64,000 bases of DNA from Riptortus pedestris (Eukaryota > Arthropoda > Insecta > Hemiptera > Alydidae), in contig CM032231.1 in NCBI GenBank assembly GCA_019009955.1, forward strand, positions 88,628,501-88,692,500, read 5' to 3'. Of this stretch, positions 46,528 through 61,700 are shown piece after piece. How positions within the stretch are numbered: the first letter of the stretch is position 1; each line of letters opens with the position of its first letter. The translations under genes were made by a program, and so were the position numbers. The notes beneath the pieces were generated by a model. That model worked only from the letters and a program-made list of their open reading frames with translations. It was not told the DNA's origin and made no database searches.

Positions 46528-49500
46528 ATGTCTACAACTGGAGACTTAGAAAATAATGAAAAGTAAGTAGATTACCATTAATAGTTATAAATGGTAAAAA
46601 TGTAATATAATTTCCTTAAGACAAAACATTTTGTTAAAATATCACGAGGTTAGTTTCATTAATAGTGACTCATAAAGATGTTTCATTTTATTTTACCTTT
46701 GGTTAAATTTAAACTGGATCCAGGGGGGAGGAGGGAACTTATAAATAGGCTTAGGCGGGATAAATAAAAAAAAATCTTAGAGCCAAAGTGGTTAGAAAAG
46801 TACGCTAACCTGTAAATAACACGTCCCAATTAGCCGTAGTAGCACAAAGTGGACTTTAATAAATAACATTTTAGACGGCATGTAACACGTAATCATAGGG
46901 TTTATGTAACTTAGAGCGTCAGAAAAAAGTTTAAATGTTGAGGTAGTCATGCCTAATATAGAATAGATCAATGAGATTTAAAGCTTAAACCTAGAGTTAT
47001 GTATTCGATTTCCACCCAATTTACCTAGTGAAGAACTCGGTAAATAAAAGCATTGGTACCATCCTGACTAGTAAAGAGAGGTAACATGTAGATAACTCGT
47101 CCCAATTAACGTCAGTTATACATAGTTGACGTTAACGGTAATTAATGGTATCTTTTATCAATAATGTCTATTAAAATTAGAAAATGTTGGTTTTCCGAGT
47201 TATATTTATAGTGTATTATTTTAGGGAAGAAACACCAAAGACTCCAACCACACCACCAGGAGAGAGTTCTAACAAGGATGAAAATAATACTGAAGAAGGA
47301 AAAGAAATAGTTGAATTAAAAGAAAAAGAGTTGCAGGTGGAAGTTGCAGAAGATAATGAAGAGCCATACAATGAAGATCGTGAGTTGTACCACAACAGAG
47401 AGCCTCAAAAATTCAATCCTAAGTTGTACACATTCAGGTTTCCACTTAAGGTACAACCAAAACAAACATACACAGTATTGGCACCTCCGTTTTGGGTACT
47501 AGTTGATCATCTACTTGCCGTAGTATGGCATCTCTATTGTGGTGAAAGCACAGAGAAAGTAGGTAATTGTCCACATACCAGAGCAACTGTTATTAGTTAT
47601 AAAAATTTGCCACCTAAGTGGTATTATTATAGTTTATACATCTACCAATAAATAAGTGACTGTTACCAATGCATAAATTGCTTATGCTGAGTCCCTTTCA
47701 ATACTGGTGATAGTGTTATCAATTTGAAAATGTGACATTTTGCAAAACTATTAGATTTTAAATTATATCAATGAAATACTTTGTCCATTATTCCTGGTTC
47801 TATGGGTGGTGTGGTAGCTGGCTGTTTTCAAGGTAAATAACTTTAATACGTTTATTTCAAAACTGGCTTCTGAATGCCTAGTCTTCAGTGTCTACCTATG
47901 TGTGCAATATGCATGTCCCTCTGAAATCGAATTCCACCATGAAAGAATGATAGTAACTTAGCATGAAAAAGGAAGAATACTTATGAGTTAATGTCTGGCT
48001 ACACAAACGGTCTGTGCGTCCACCTCTATATGGAAATCATTCTCTTCAGGGGCTCAGGTTAGCCCTGTCAGTTGGCTTTAAATCTAATATGGCAAAGCTA
48101 AAGTGGCGAGGTCGATTCCCGCCCGGGCAATAGGAAATTATTTAGTAACGAACTCATTAAATAAAATCCTTAGACCCGCCCTGGCTATAACTGGGTGGTA
48201 ACCTGGAGATAACCCGCCTCAATTAGCCCTGGTAGCAGAAAAGGGACGTTAATAAATAATAATAATAATAATACATTATTTTCTACTAGCTCTGACGACT
48301 TCTTAACTGGAACTTGCATAGTATGAGTAAGTCGAATTTTACGAGGTATGTCTAGTATACTAATTCCTTGAGGATCTCCACCTAATGTTCTGAATCTTTA
48401 AGCAGGCTTGAAGATTCACTAACTTTGCTAGGACATTTCTAAGAAGTTATGAGGGATTCCCAGTCTTAGAAGCTAAGCGTTTCAAAGGTAATCCAGCTTT
48501 TTGGGCTTTTGAGAGCCCTAGCGTCTTCGGAATGTAAATATCCCTGTTGGTGTCATGCGTTTAGGGCGCCTGCCATTGTTAAATCTCTGCAATATAAATT
48601 CTATTACTTTCCGCAAGGATGTTTGTTAATTTGAACCAACTCGACTGAAGAACTATTTTTTGTGTTAAAAGTGGCATGTTTACAGTCGGCTTAGGCACGA
48701 TTTATGTATTTGGTGATTGCAGTCATGCTTTAATATCTACATCAACTATAATGGTCTCGGTAAATGTTTCTCCCAACATAGAGCTGTCTCCAAGTCAAAA
48801 TTAGGAGCTAATTTTAGCCTAAAACGAGCTAAAATGTTGGTCCTAATACAAGGGAATTCATTTGGAGTAGAGAAATCCCACTAGAAAACAGTCCTAAGTT
48901 GTAAATAATCCTCCCCAATTGAACTTAATAGTGTAAAATTAATAAGATCATAATGCCAGATGTTTCTTTCGTGTCCTTACGATCATAAGAGTTTAAAGTT
49001 TTATGATGTTCATGTTTTTATAGGCATAGTTCATCTACAATGGGCATTAGAATTTTCACGGTGGATTAAAGATGAAACTGGATCTATTCCTCAAGCGGTG
49101 AAGAGCTTAATACTTGTAATTGAGGATGCGCTAATGGAAAAGTACACAAACTTAAGCAAAATAAAGCCGCAGCAATCGGAGCAAGATGGTTTGTATAATA
49201 TTAATCTTTCTCATATCACGTTCTTTTAAGTAGAAAATGTATTTCTAAAAGTTTCATTTATGAATGTACTTTTGAATGCTTGTAAAAAATAAAATATACA
49301 CTTACTTATAAAATGTATTGATATTCATTAATAAATATTTGTATGTGCGCGTTTGTGTGTAAGATTTTCATAATTCATTGTTAAGATTCACAATTCGAAA
49401 ACTGTTTTTATTTTGCATTCAGTTGAAGGTTAAAATAACAATCTATTCAGTTCAAAAATTCAGAGAGCTTATAATAAGTATTTCTACACGTCTACAGAAG

Positions 49501-52500
49501 ATTTACTGTTTTCTTCCTTTCTCCTGGTGTGGTCATCGTATTCTGCACATTCTCTTGCTCTCTGGTAGCCGCTGTGCTTCCTCTTCGTTTCCCAGAACCT
49601 TGTAGGAGTGTCTTTTTATCCCAGTCATCTTAACACTTCAAACTCTCAAGTCTTGCTTCTTCTGTTGAATTATTTGTCACCGAATTTTATTCTCGGCTTT
49701 TTCCTGGCCTATAATTTACAACTTATTTAAATCTTGATGCCAGTCCATGCCTGTTCTATTTTTTTCTTTACGCATAATATTAAACGAGACACGTGAATTA
49801 AATACTCATAATACACTTATATATGTGGTTCATTTTTAGGTTCATCTTTATCTGAAAAGGATGATAAATTGAATACATCTGTAACATTGAATGATATACT
49901 CTCCCGTACACCAGGAGTAACAGAGAAGGTATGTAAGCATTTTAAATCTACAGTAATAGCAGTTTAAATTACTTCCTATTATTTTCTATGTTTAGGGCGA
50001 GCGCCACTTATAAAAATAGCCGGAGTAAAAATGATTTTAGAAACGATGAGCCTCATTTGAAAAAATTGCATTTATGATAAATTACTGATTATTTGTTGAC
50101 AAAATTCTACTCCTTACTAATACTTTTTGTGAACCCTCAGTAAACTATTGGTCTTAAATAAGGTTTGAAGATCATTTTTCTTTTTTTTCTTTTGGACCAT
50201 ATACATATATATACATACAAATCTAAGGATAGCGTTTTTATTGATCTATTGGAATTTACGGTCAGGCCTGAGAAACCTGGCTAAAATTGTTTATTATCAT
50301 GTCAGTAGGGTGTTTATTCACCTAGTTTCTTAAAACAGAGTTCATGAAGTACATCATTCGTACCGCCTTCTCGGACTATTTTCTTCCTCATGGAACATGT
50401 AATAGGAACCTTTATTCGGATACTGTCAGGAATGCATAGTGATTTACAAATGCCTTTTTCATAACAGCACATAAGGGAGTAGAGACAGAAGACATCGGCA
50501 GCAGAGTAATATAATAATAATATAGCTGGAATCAACAATTTTATTGGGCACAAACGACTGAATCGAACTAAATAAAACTCGGTATGTGACAGTGTCAACT
50601 GCTCCTTGAAAATAAGCTATATTGTTATTTCTAAGTTGTAGTTAGGCTAGCTGGTCTGCGGGTTCTGAGGCTTGAAATGAAAAATTTTTCATATTTCATT
50701 CCGTATTTGTCTTTCATCTAAAATGCATGTTACAAGCGTTATTTATTTTGATATATAAAGTAACTTTTTTTATATACTTTTGTCGTATAACTCAGTATAA
50801 ACATGATACGCACTAAATACTATTGAAAGAGACTAATTTTATTATCACTAAAGTTATTATAGTAAAGTAGAATTTTATTTCAGTAAAGTTTATTAGATAT
50901 TGTGACATATTATGACAAATGATGTTATGTTTTTAGACTTATATGGCAGCTTTAAATGATTCGGATTAGTGAGATTATAAATATCTGCTCCCCCCCCCCC
51001 CCTCCACCGCATTTTTTTTTTTTTTCACTAGAAAATATCTTTATTTATGTAGATATACAATAGAAATGTAAACTAAAAGAGCTTTTGATTATTTTGAGAA
51101 TGCTGTCCCGGTATTTAAAAGGCCAAGGCCTGTTCATTTAGCTTTGATGGATAAGGTTCAGGAAGAACTAGATAGGCTCATAGCTAATGATGTCATTGAA
51201 GAAGTTGATTTTTCGGAATGGGCTGTACCTTGTGTCGTTCTCAGAAAACCGAATGGGGCTATTCTAATTAATGCAGATTTTTCCACAGGTCTTAATTAGA
51301 CTTTAGAAGTTCAAAAATTCCCATTGCCGACACAATAAGAGCTATTTCCACAAATAAAATGGAGATCAGAAGTATACAACTCTAGATTTAACCAATGCTC
51401 ATTTATCTATACGGTTGATGACGATTCTAAAAAACTCTTGGTTATCAACACAATTTTCGGATTAATAAGGTATAAACGTCTATGATTTGGAGTAGCTCCC
51501 GCAGCGGCCTTTTTCAAAATATAATGAACTCAATGCTCCAAAAATTAGAGGGCGCAGCATTGTTAATAGACGATGTCATTATGACCTGTAGGACAGGCGA
51601 AGAGCATCTGCAACGTCTTGAGAAAGAGTTGAAAAGGATAAAGAAAAATGGATTTACCTTATATAGGGCAAATTGTAAATTTATGCAAAGTTCTGTTAAC
51701 TATTTAGGATTAAAAATTTCAAATGAAAGATTAGCACAGATTCTGATAAAATAAAACCAATCGTAAATATGCCATCGCCAAAATACATTAAACAATTAGA
51801 ATCATTCATAGGTATGGTTAACGTCTACAAGAAATTTATACCTAATTTTGCTCACATGTGCTCACCCCTAAATGCTCTTAGAAAGAAAGGGGTCCGTTTG
51901 AAATGGAGTCAAGAATGAGAGAATGCTGTAAAAGAAATAAAAAACTGTTTTTTATCTGCCCGGTGTTAGTGCCATATTCAGACGAGATGCCAATTGCTGT
52001 TGCAGCTGATGCTTCTTCAGTGAGGTTAGGATGTGCAATATATTTCATAGATACCCTGATGGTCAGGATCGACCTTTGCGTATGCTTCTAAAACACTTAT
52101 TTCCACAGAAAAACGATATTCACTGATAGAACGGGAAGCACTGGCGATCATTTTTGCAGTTTAAAAATTTAGAATTTATATGTGAGGAATGGAATTTTTG
52201 CTTCAGACAGATCACCATCCATTATTGTATCTTTTTGGATCAATAAGAGGAGTACCCAGTACAACTTCGTGTCGGTTACTACGATGATCATTGTTCTTGA
52301 CTAATTTCATATTCAAGATTAAATATATTTCGACAAAAAAAATTGGTAATGTTGATGGGTTAAGCCTTTTACCCATTGAATGAGAAGAATTTAATAGAGA
52401 AGAGAATAGAAGATCAACTTATAGTTCACGAAGGCTGTATCATGTGTGAGAACGGGGAAATACCGAACTTATGTTTTGCGTAATTGAAGCAGAAAGAAGG

Positions 52501-55500
52501 CACATGAAGAAACTCGCGGATCAGCTGAAGAGATGGACGGTGCTGGCAGAAGAAGGGTATCATCTAAAGGAGGAGATGTTATAGATCATGCATGGTTGTT
52601 CATATGTTTTGTAGATCAGATGTTTGAGAAAGATGTATTAGTGCAAGGTTTGATGACGTATGGGGAAAAAGGGCTTAATAAAAGTGTCTGTTGTTAAAAA
52701 GTATATAAACTAATACAAATAAGTTATTTGTAAACATAACAATTGTACATTTGTAATCATAACTTATGACGTCAAGATGGCTGCCATAAAAAAGGTATGG
52801 CGATTAGTGAAGTAGAAAAAAAGATGTTTGGCTATCACTATGGAAGGGAAACAGTATTTGTTTTTAACCTCCCTTAAAGTTTACAGCGGATTGTATGTAT
52901 GTTAGTTTAGAATTTACTGATGTCTCTTTACGACGATTTAGACACCTTAAGACAAAAGTCAGACGAAGTTGCTGGATGGTCATCAGGTATTAAACTCTTC
53001 CAGTCCCAGCTTCAGTTGAAAAAGGCTACAAGTTCAACAAAGAGAGATGGAACGAAGAAAGTTACTAGTGTTCTTGCACCGGTTTTTGATCTTAACTCAA
53101 AAAAGGAAGAAGAGGAAGCTGAAGAAATGCTAATGAAGGAAAATGTGAGGAATAATGAAAATTTTGTTGTTGATGATTTAGACTGGAATTTCACTGGAGA
53201 GGAGTATGATCCCATCTGGCCAAATGATTATGAAAAGGTAGTGAAGGATTTGAGAGAACTTCGAGAGAAGGAAAAAGAAAAGGAAGATGAAGAAAGGCAG
53301 AAAAAGCGTGAGGATAGACTGAGAATAAGAGAAAGTAGATTTGAACCCATAGAAGACATTCCAAAAGTCGAAGAAGAGGCCGAAGAGAAACCAAGGGGTG
53401 GTGGTGTTGCTATTGCTCCACCACCTTCTCTCCAAGAACAGGTTATTCCTAAAGCTTATGGAGCTTCCGTAGCTGCTAAAATCATGGCTAAATATGGTTT
53501 CAAAGAAGGTCAAGGACTTGGAAAAAAAGAGCAGGGTATTTCTATGGCACTCCAAGTTGAAAAGACTTCAAAGCGATGTGGGCGAATCGTCCATGAGAAG
53601 GATATTATGCCTCCTCCACCTCCAGCGTCTGGACCTCCAGCAGTAATGCTACCACCCCCATTGGTGCCCACAGCTCCTCCATCACCCCCACCAAGACCCT
53701 CATCGCCCAAATCGCAAGTTTCAATTACTGAAATAATGAAGCAACCTTCAAAAGTTGTTTTACTTAGAAATATGGTAGGTCCTGGTGAAGTGGACGAAGA
53801 ACTTGAACCAGAAGTGAAAGATGAGTGTAATACTAAGTATGGGGATGTTGTACGTGTAATTATTTATGAATTACCAAATGCTCACCCTGAAGAAGCAGTC
53901 AGAATATTTGTAGAATTTAAGCGAATTGAATCAGCTATTAAAGCAGTTGTGGATTTAAATGGACGATTTTTTGGTGGACGGCAAGTAAAAGCAGGTTTTT
54001 ACCCTTGGGAAAAATTAGACAATTTTGAACTTTTAGACTAAATAATCATCGCGATATTAAATGTGTATTATTTGTTTATTTTAAATATATTCATTATTTA
54101 CATCAATTATTCCTTTAATTTTTTTAAGGCCTTAAGAAAATCTGGAAAGAAAACACTTATGTCAAAAGCTTCTGGTCCTGCAAGTGACCATTCTCCTGAA
54201 AAATCAACAGGTTATTAATAATCTATTTTATTATTTGAAACTTTCTATTTTAGTCATACTGTTTAAGAACAATTTAATAAATTTTCAATTTAAAATTTTG
54301 TGAAAGCTCCCTTTTTTCACCAATAGCAGGAAATTAAGGAGGTCTAACGAGAAATTGCTCCAGGCTTGTAACTTGTATTCCTGAGCTTAACCTTTCTTTA
54401 CATATAATAGTTATATGCTTGAAAGTAAGTGTAGCTAACACTGGTTTAGGACACCACCTAAAAATGTGTTAGTGAAGGTCTTCCTTTTAAAACTGTGTTG
54501 TCCTTGCAATTTCTAGACTTCTTTCATAATGATTCAAACAAATCTCAAGTGGGATCTCTTAGAGAAAAAAAATAGAAATAAAACAATGTAAATAATTCAA
54601 TTTTCACTCAGTTGTTTCTGTACTCCCCCTATTAAATTTTATTCAAATGACACATTTGCTTAGTTATTATCCATCAGCATAATGATTAATAAAACCACCC
54701 AAAAACTTAGTTGATGAGTATACTGTGGCAACATCTACATATTTCATATTGCTAAACATAAACTTTTTACTAAAAAAATAAATAAATCATAAGGTCAGGG
54801 ATTTGGCAAGGATGATCCCAATTCAGCTCGATACTTGTTTAATCAAGATAAATATTTAACCTCAGTATCTCAAATTTTAATTAAATTTAGTATAAACTAA
54901 GGAAAAACAAAATTTCATTGAATTAATTAACCTGAATTGAAAATATAATATTTAGTTTTGATTTTAAAAATGTCTAAAAACACCTGATATCAATATTTGA
55001 TAAATGTATTGTCCACCTAAAATTTTTGAAAATGTGTTTGTTCCTTCTGATGACCTATAAAACATTATGAAGAAAAGAATTTTTGTTTTTAGAGTACTAA
55101 AATAACATTTAAATTTGGAGAAAAAAACATGTCTTTTATTTTATTTTCAAAATATAGGAAATTGTTATTATTATTATTAACCCTTTCCTTGCGAAAAGCC
55201 ACTATAATGGCTTTGCGCAAGGAAAGGGTTAAGAGGAATTTAAAGTTTTAAAATGATAGGTATTAGGTAGGTTCATGGTTTAATCAACATTCATATTGAA
55301 CTATAGAAAGAAAACTAGTTTTTCCCAAAGAAAAATAGCTCCGACCAATATTGAACTCTGAAATATTGAGGGGGGGGGGTAGTAATACTCTGTACCTCTT
55401 TATTAGAGGTCTCAGGTTCAAAGCTACAGATTGAACTCTGGATTTACTTAACTCTATGGTTCGCCATTGAATTTTATCCCTGAGCCCATTCAGTAGCGTG

Positions 55501-58500
55501 AGGTAATTCAGATATTTGGTCTGTAATACCACTATAATATGGCAGGGAATGAATCAAACTGATATTCGATTTCTTACAAATACCATGTGTCAAGACCTTT
55601 GCCCTTCATGAATCATGGAGCTGAACATTTTCATTTTCCATTCAAATTAGCCTTAGGCAATGTTTTACTTGTGTTATTATTTTAATTTGATTTTTTAACT
55701 CCATTTTTGATTTTTTTAAGTAAAGGATTTGAGTTTTCATCCTCTGCTTAAAACATTTTTTAAAAAGTTTTTACATAGCTGCTGTAGCAAAAGGTGTACG
55801 TTAATAAATAATAATAATTAAGTTTTCACATAAGAGGTCATGAGCTAATAAATATATTTTTAAAATAAAATTTATTTCAGAGGCTAGTTTTATAAATTGC
55901 TACATGCCAAAACCATAAAAAAAACTAAAATCCTATCTTGGAAATATATAAATACTTAATGTGTGTGTGTGTGAGACAATAAATTAAGAGATAAAAGCTA
56001 ATGGGAGGGAGGGGGGGGGGTGTTAATCAATTGATATGTTGCTTATATATGTTTATAATCGAATAGAATAATTTAATATCTAAATAACTTAGTTGATTAC
56101 TAGTAGTAATACTCTGCAATAGACAAAATAAATAAAAATAATAATAAAGGCAAATTTAAAATATAGAAACTATGTATATAAAAAAAAAGAGGTAGTATGA
56201 AGGCATATTTCTAGTCCGGCCTTGGACAGCCCAAATCTTTGGTGTCCATGGCTTCTTTAAGCCTCCATTCTAATCCAGATAGCTCGGAATCCTCAATTGA
56301 TGCGAAGATGAACTCTCCTTCTCCTATGATCTTCTACTCTCAATCATTTTCTCTTCTCAAATAACTTCTTTCTCCCATGCTGATTCAATAATATTACATG
56401 TATGTCTTAACAGATTCTCTCTAGTTTTCAGTCGTAATTGACTCTTCTCAGCTATTTCATTTCAGTGAAGTTAAATGATCCGTTTATTAAAGCCCAAATT
56501 AATTCAAACTGATAGCCTGAAGGTTACCTTATACTGTGTGTCAATTTCAAAAGCCACTTTTTGACGCTCATTTAGTTCATGACATACATCAGTTCTGACT
56601 CATTGATCCTGATCACTCCACATTATTTTTTGAGAGCCAGTTTTGAAATTCCTCTTTTAGCAGATTTCCCTTGGGGGAAATTAGCTATTGAGATTGTACT
56701 CATGATGGTATTTCCAAAAATTTTCTTCAAATGTCCATCGATCCTACCTAGGAGATGACGAAATTGAGGTCCGCTCAAAATTTTATATATATATATATAT
56801 GTGTCTGTTAACACTCTAGCGGTTGCAATGTTTGTCTTAACAATACCAAACTCGATATTTAAACGCTTTATGTAAAAATGAAGATCAAGTTTGTTAATGG
56901 CTAAAATCAGATTAGGAGGGCAGGGGGGGGGGTCTAGAGGGAGGAATTTAGAAAATTCAAAATATCTCTGTTATTATTGCTCCAATCGAAAACTTGTATA
57001 GAATCAATCTTATTGTAAATGTGATGTTCTATAAATGTTGTTATATACATGATTTCTCTAAATTGAATATTAACCAAAATATTTCCATCTTTTAGTTTTC
57101 GGCCTTCAGTAAACTCCTACTCCTACTCATGTCATAATAAGAATAACCTGTTATGTTATGAAGCATTTCATTTGAAGCCTAAATACTAAATATTGTTCTC
57201 ATTGAACTTTTACGTTTTGAGATAAATGCAAATACGTCATGCACTTGGGAAATCTGCTTAGTTAACGCAGCCCCTGTGTGACGGATTTTTTCCCGTCAGC
57301 TTTTTTTTATGTTGTAGAGTGACATGGTGCGTTATCCATGACAATCTGGGATATTTTCCTATAGTTTTATAAACCATCATTGGAACACTACTGTGTTCGT
57401 GGCATCATGGTGATCCCCAGTTTTCCATGACGTGAACATGACCAGAACCTTCGTTTCAAGTCCATTTGTGCTTGCTGCATGAGTAAATATAAGTCATGCA
57501 CCCTTTTCCTTACAATAGTTTATGAGAGGCTTTCATGTGTGACAGTGAATTTGGCATCTAAATTTATGTGTCAATTAAAGTTATTTAGTGAATAGAATAA
57601 TAAGGCCAATATGCAAATAATTTTAATGTTAATATTATAGTTGATTTGTAGTATTTACAAACTCTGTATGAATAAACGATATAAAGAAAATGATGTATAT
57701 AAAAAATAATTTAAAACAAAGATAGAATTGACTTTGCATATTGTTATTAACCATGCCTAATAGAAGTGTATGACCACACAGTTATTATTAAAAAAAAAAA
57801 GAAAAGAAAAAAAAATTAGACAACAGTCCATAGTGTCAATAAATTGTATATAGATAAAATCTACACTAACCTAAATAAAGAAACCAACATATACAAATAA
57901 ATAGTTAAGGATAAAAAATAATGGAGTGTGTAATAACTTCATAGTTTACCACCCACTGAACCTAATCCTAATCACAAACTTAACCAAGAGGTTTGTATGG
58001 GTATGAAACTTTACTTGGTGATAAAAGTCATCTGGTAAAATCTTGATTCCTTCAATTAATAGAAAAGGGTAGTTGCCAACAGATAGCCAGCCCATCATTC
58101 TTATTCGTAGTAGCATAATATAGATTTCATGTTAAAATATAATGTGATAATCCTATTCATACAGGAGAATATGTAGGAAAGGAACCTCATGAATGTCGTA
58201 GCATCTATGGCTTCGTCATTAGAAATACTTTTACATTATATTTTGTAGAACAGTATGAATATTTAAATTTTATTAAAGTTTAAAATTAGGAGAACCAGTT
58301 GAAAACTTGCAAGGTGCAAATATTTCTGATGTTATCAAGCTTTTGAATATTCTTAAAGTGAATCAAGAAGAGAGAGTGCAGAATGAAAAACTGTTTTTAG
58401 GTGAACTTCAGGCGTATGTATCATAAAGCATTCACATTTTTGTTCCCAAACTAGGTAGTTTAACCTGATTTTTATTTAAGTAAATACATCAAATCTGTAA

Positions 58501-58732
58501 TACCCACCAACAAATGTTTTTTTTTTTTTTTTTTTTATTCTGATAATAAAATAGGGTCTATTCATATGTCCACATATATTTTAGAATTATTTTGAAGACT
58601 GGATGTTATTTTTTCTGAAGTTTAAGAAATTAAACAAAGATTTGTGGGATGCAAATATTGCTTATGATTACATACACTTGACAATTATAACATTTTAGCA
58701 GATTTCCTTAAGGAAAATGAGGTTGTTCAAAA

Positions 58733-58798
<66 letters not shown>

Positions 58799-61700
58799 CT
58801 GTTACCGCTCTGGCGGTCGCAATTTTTGTTTTATCTTTACCAAACGATATATAATCGTTTTATATAAAAAGACAGATCAAGTTCGTTAACGGCTGAAATC
58901 GGACCAGGGGGAAAATTTCAAAAATTCTTAATATCTCCGTTATTATGCCCTCACCCTCGCCTTACTCCAGGAACATTCCATGACCTGGATTCCATTCAAC
59001 ATTCAGTTTAGCTATATGATTAATAGAGGTCATCTATTTATCACTATTCCAATTAGCCTTAGTTGGAAAAAGTGGATGTCAATAAACACCTATTTATCAC
59101 TGGTGGGAGACCTGGTACTCCCACTGTTGAAATCCTATCCACGACTCTGAACTTGTTGACCTTCCTGATGCATACAGAATACAGACACATGATCCTTTCA
59201 CTTTTACTTATCCTATCCCTCACAAACCTATCCTGTCATACCACATTATGCTCAGCCAGTGTCTTTCCTTCTTACTACATTTTGGGCATATTAGGTCCTA
59301 ACTACTGTTCGTCCTTTTAAGATATTAGTAGTAGTGGTTAAATCCTATTATTATATAACTTAACATTGTTTCCCTTTTTTTAAAAAATTCTACAGCCAGT
59401 TTAACTTTTCCCCAATGACACCTCTAAAACATTTTACCTGCCTTCACAACCCTCATCTATTTTTCTCTACTTTTTCTATTGTTTAATCATTTATTCTATC
59501 AACCACCCGAGTATTCTACTTAGAGCTACAGCTACTAAATCAGATTCATAAAAGTCAACCATCTCATTCTTGTCTGCCTCTTTATTTATTTCTACCTCAC
59601 TATTCCCAGGACCACTAATCAGTGTTATTTATCGTTCTACACTTGTCCTCTAAGCATAAATCCACTGTCCTAATAGCTAACAAAGCACACACACACATAT
59701 ATATATGTATATTACACACTCTCTTCTATAACCCTAGTCACTTTTATTATGGCTACAATTTTCAAACAGTTGAATATATTTTAAGTGGGAATGGCTTCCT
59801 TATTTCTATAGACAGAATAAATACTATTCTTCTGCTTCTCATACAAACCACTCTCAATTTGATCACATTCTAATTTGATAATACAGCAACATTGAAATTT
59901 AATGATTCTTAGTCTGGAGAGTGATTTAAAAGCAAAAATACTATTACTAAAAAAATTATAATTCAATTTTCTCCCCTTCAAAGTAACATCCTTGTGAAAT
60001 GATGCACTGGTTCTAATGATTTCCCCTCTCATTACAGCAGTGCTGAAAATTATCATCTACACTGCTTTCTATAACCCTCATATACTGGATTTTGGATGTT
60101 TATAATGCTCCGAAAATTACAGGGGCTAGATCAGGACTGTGGGGTGCCTGTAGAAATGTTAGAATATTATTATTTTGTGCCAAAAATCCATGAACCGCCA
60201 AAGCAGTATGGCTCAAAGTGTTGTCCTGGTGGAGGACTCATGAATTGATGAGCACTCACCAGATTTACGAGTTTTACACAAAAATCAATTGCATAATGTT
60301 GTTCAAGAAACTTCTGCATTTTGCCTTGTGATTGCGGAAAAACAAGGTACTTTTACAAGCAAGTGCTTCCCATAAAGGCTGGGATCCAACTGGTGAGTGA
60401 CAGGATCTCTAACTGACATTTCCCTCCCTCCACCTTTCTCAGCTCCAGGTCAGAAATAAAAATCACTTTCATTGCTTCTGGAACATACCAAGAATATATA
60501 TAAGATATAGATAGATATATACACTGCCCCAAGTGAAGGCCACTCAAATTTTTAAAAATAAATTCTGTATATTTTTATTTAAATAAAACAAAACAAATGA
60601 TTTTATAAGCTAAATTTTAAAGCAATTGTACAAGGCATAATACAGTTCCAGAGGATAAAGAATTATCAAAATTATACTTTTCCCCATAAAAGAAACGGAA
60701 AAAAAAAACCTGTCTTACTTTTCATGATGGCCACCTGTGCCATTTTTTCAAATGACTATGTCTAACTTCTCAAATAGCACATTATCTTATCTCCTTGCCC
60801 AAAGCCTGTGAAAGTGCCCCACAATAAAACTGAGCTTCTCAGAAATTATGCTCTGAGAAATAAATTTTTCCAATTGTGTACGACAAATCAATTCAGTACT
60901 TTCATCCATACTCATGAAACTTTAATTCGCCATTACAAACTAAGGGGAATTACCTTTCCCAATCTTTGCAAGGATAGGCCCAAATACTTCATCTCTTTAA
61001 ATCTGAGAGATCTCTGTACTAAACTAAGAAGGGAAACATATCATAATTCCAAATAGAATTTGTAGATAAAAATCCAGGCAAACAGGGGCATTGCTTATTA
61101 CCTTGGATTATGTCATCCGAATGCTGGGGTTATGCATTTTATAGAAATATACAGTTCTTCTAGTAAGGGTGGCAACCTGTAAATAGACTACCCGACCCAA
61201 TTAGCCTTAGTAGCAAAAAATGGATGTTAATAAATAATAATGTTCTTCTAACTTATGATATTTGAACAACTTTGATTAAATCTGGTTTGGATAAGTGTAG
61301 TTAGTTAATAGGGTGTGTACATTTTGATGTACCTTCCAACTTTTCTTCAGTATCTAACTGCTTTTACCCCTTTTTTTTTTTTTTTTTTTTGTATAGGTTG
61401 CTTTTATGGAGTACTATGTATGTAAAGGTTTTGTTCCCAACACTACCAGCAGTGAATTTCATTGAAAAAATTGCATCTGCATGCTATTTTTAGGCTGTCA
61501 TTTTCCCCTTTAAACATTTGAACATTCCATCATTCTTTGAAGTTTTGAATTCTGGGAAAAACCCAGCAATTTGTGAATTATCTGTGTCAAGTGACACAAA
61601 TTTGTTACACAATTTTATTTCATACAGTGGTTTGAGTTTCTGGCTCCCTTAACTCCATACTATTTTAGTATCACTAAGTGGACCTTAATAAATAACTGCT

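Noticed and set aside
53012..53710. Four antisense ORFs opposite SPF45
   Set aside because: Shadows of the SPF45 coding sequence (Glu/Lys- and Pro-rich codons open the opposite frames).
59063..59320. 85-codon plus ORF and its neighbours up to 59873
   Set aside because: It begins in an eroded SINE tail, shows no domain and does not chain to other exons.
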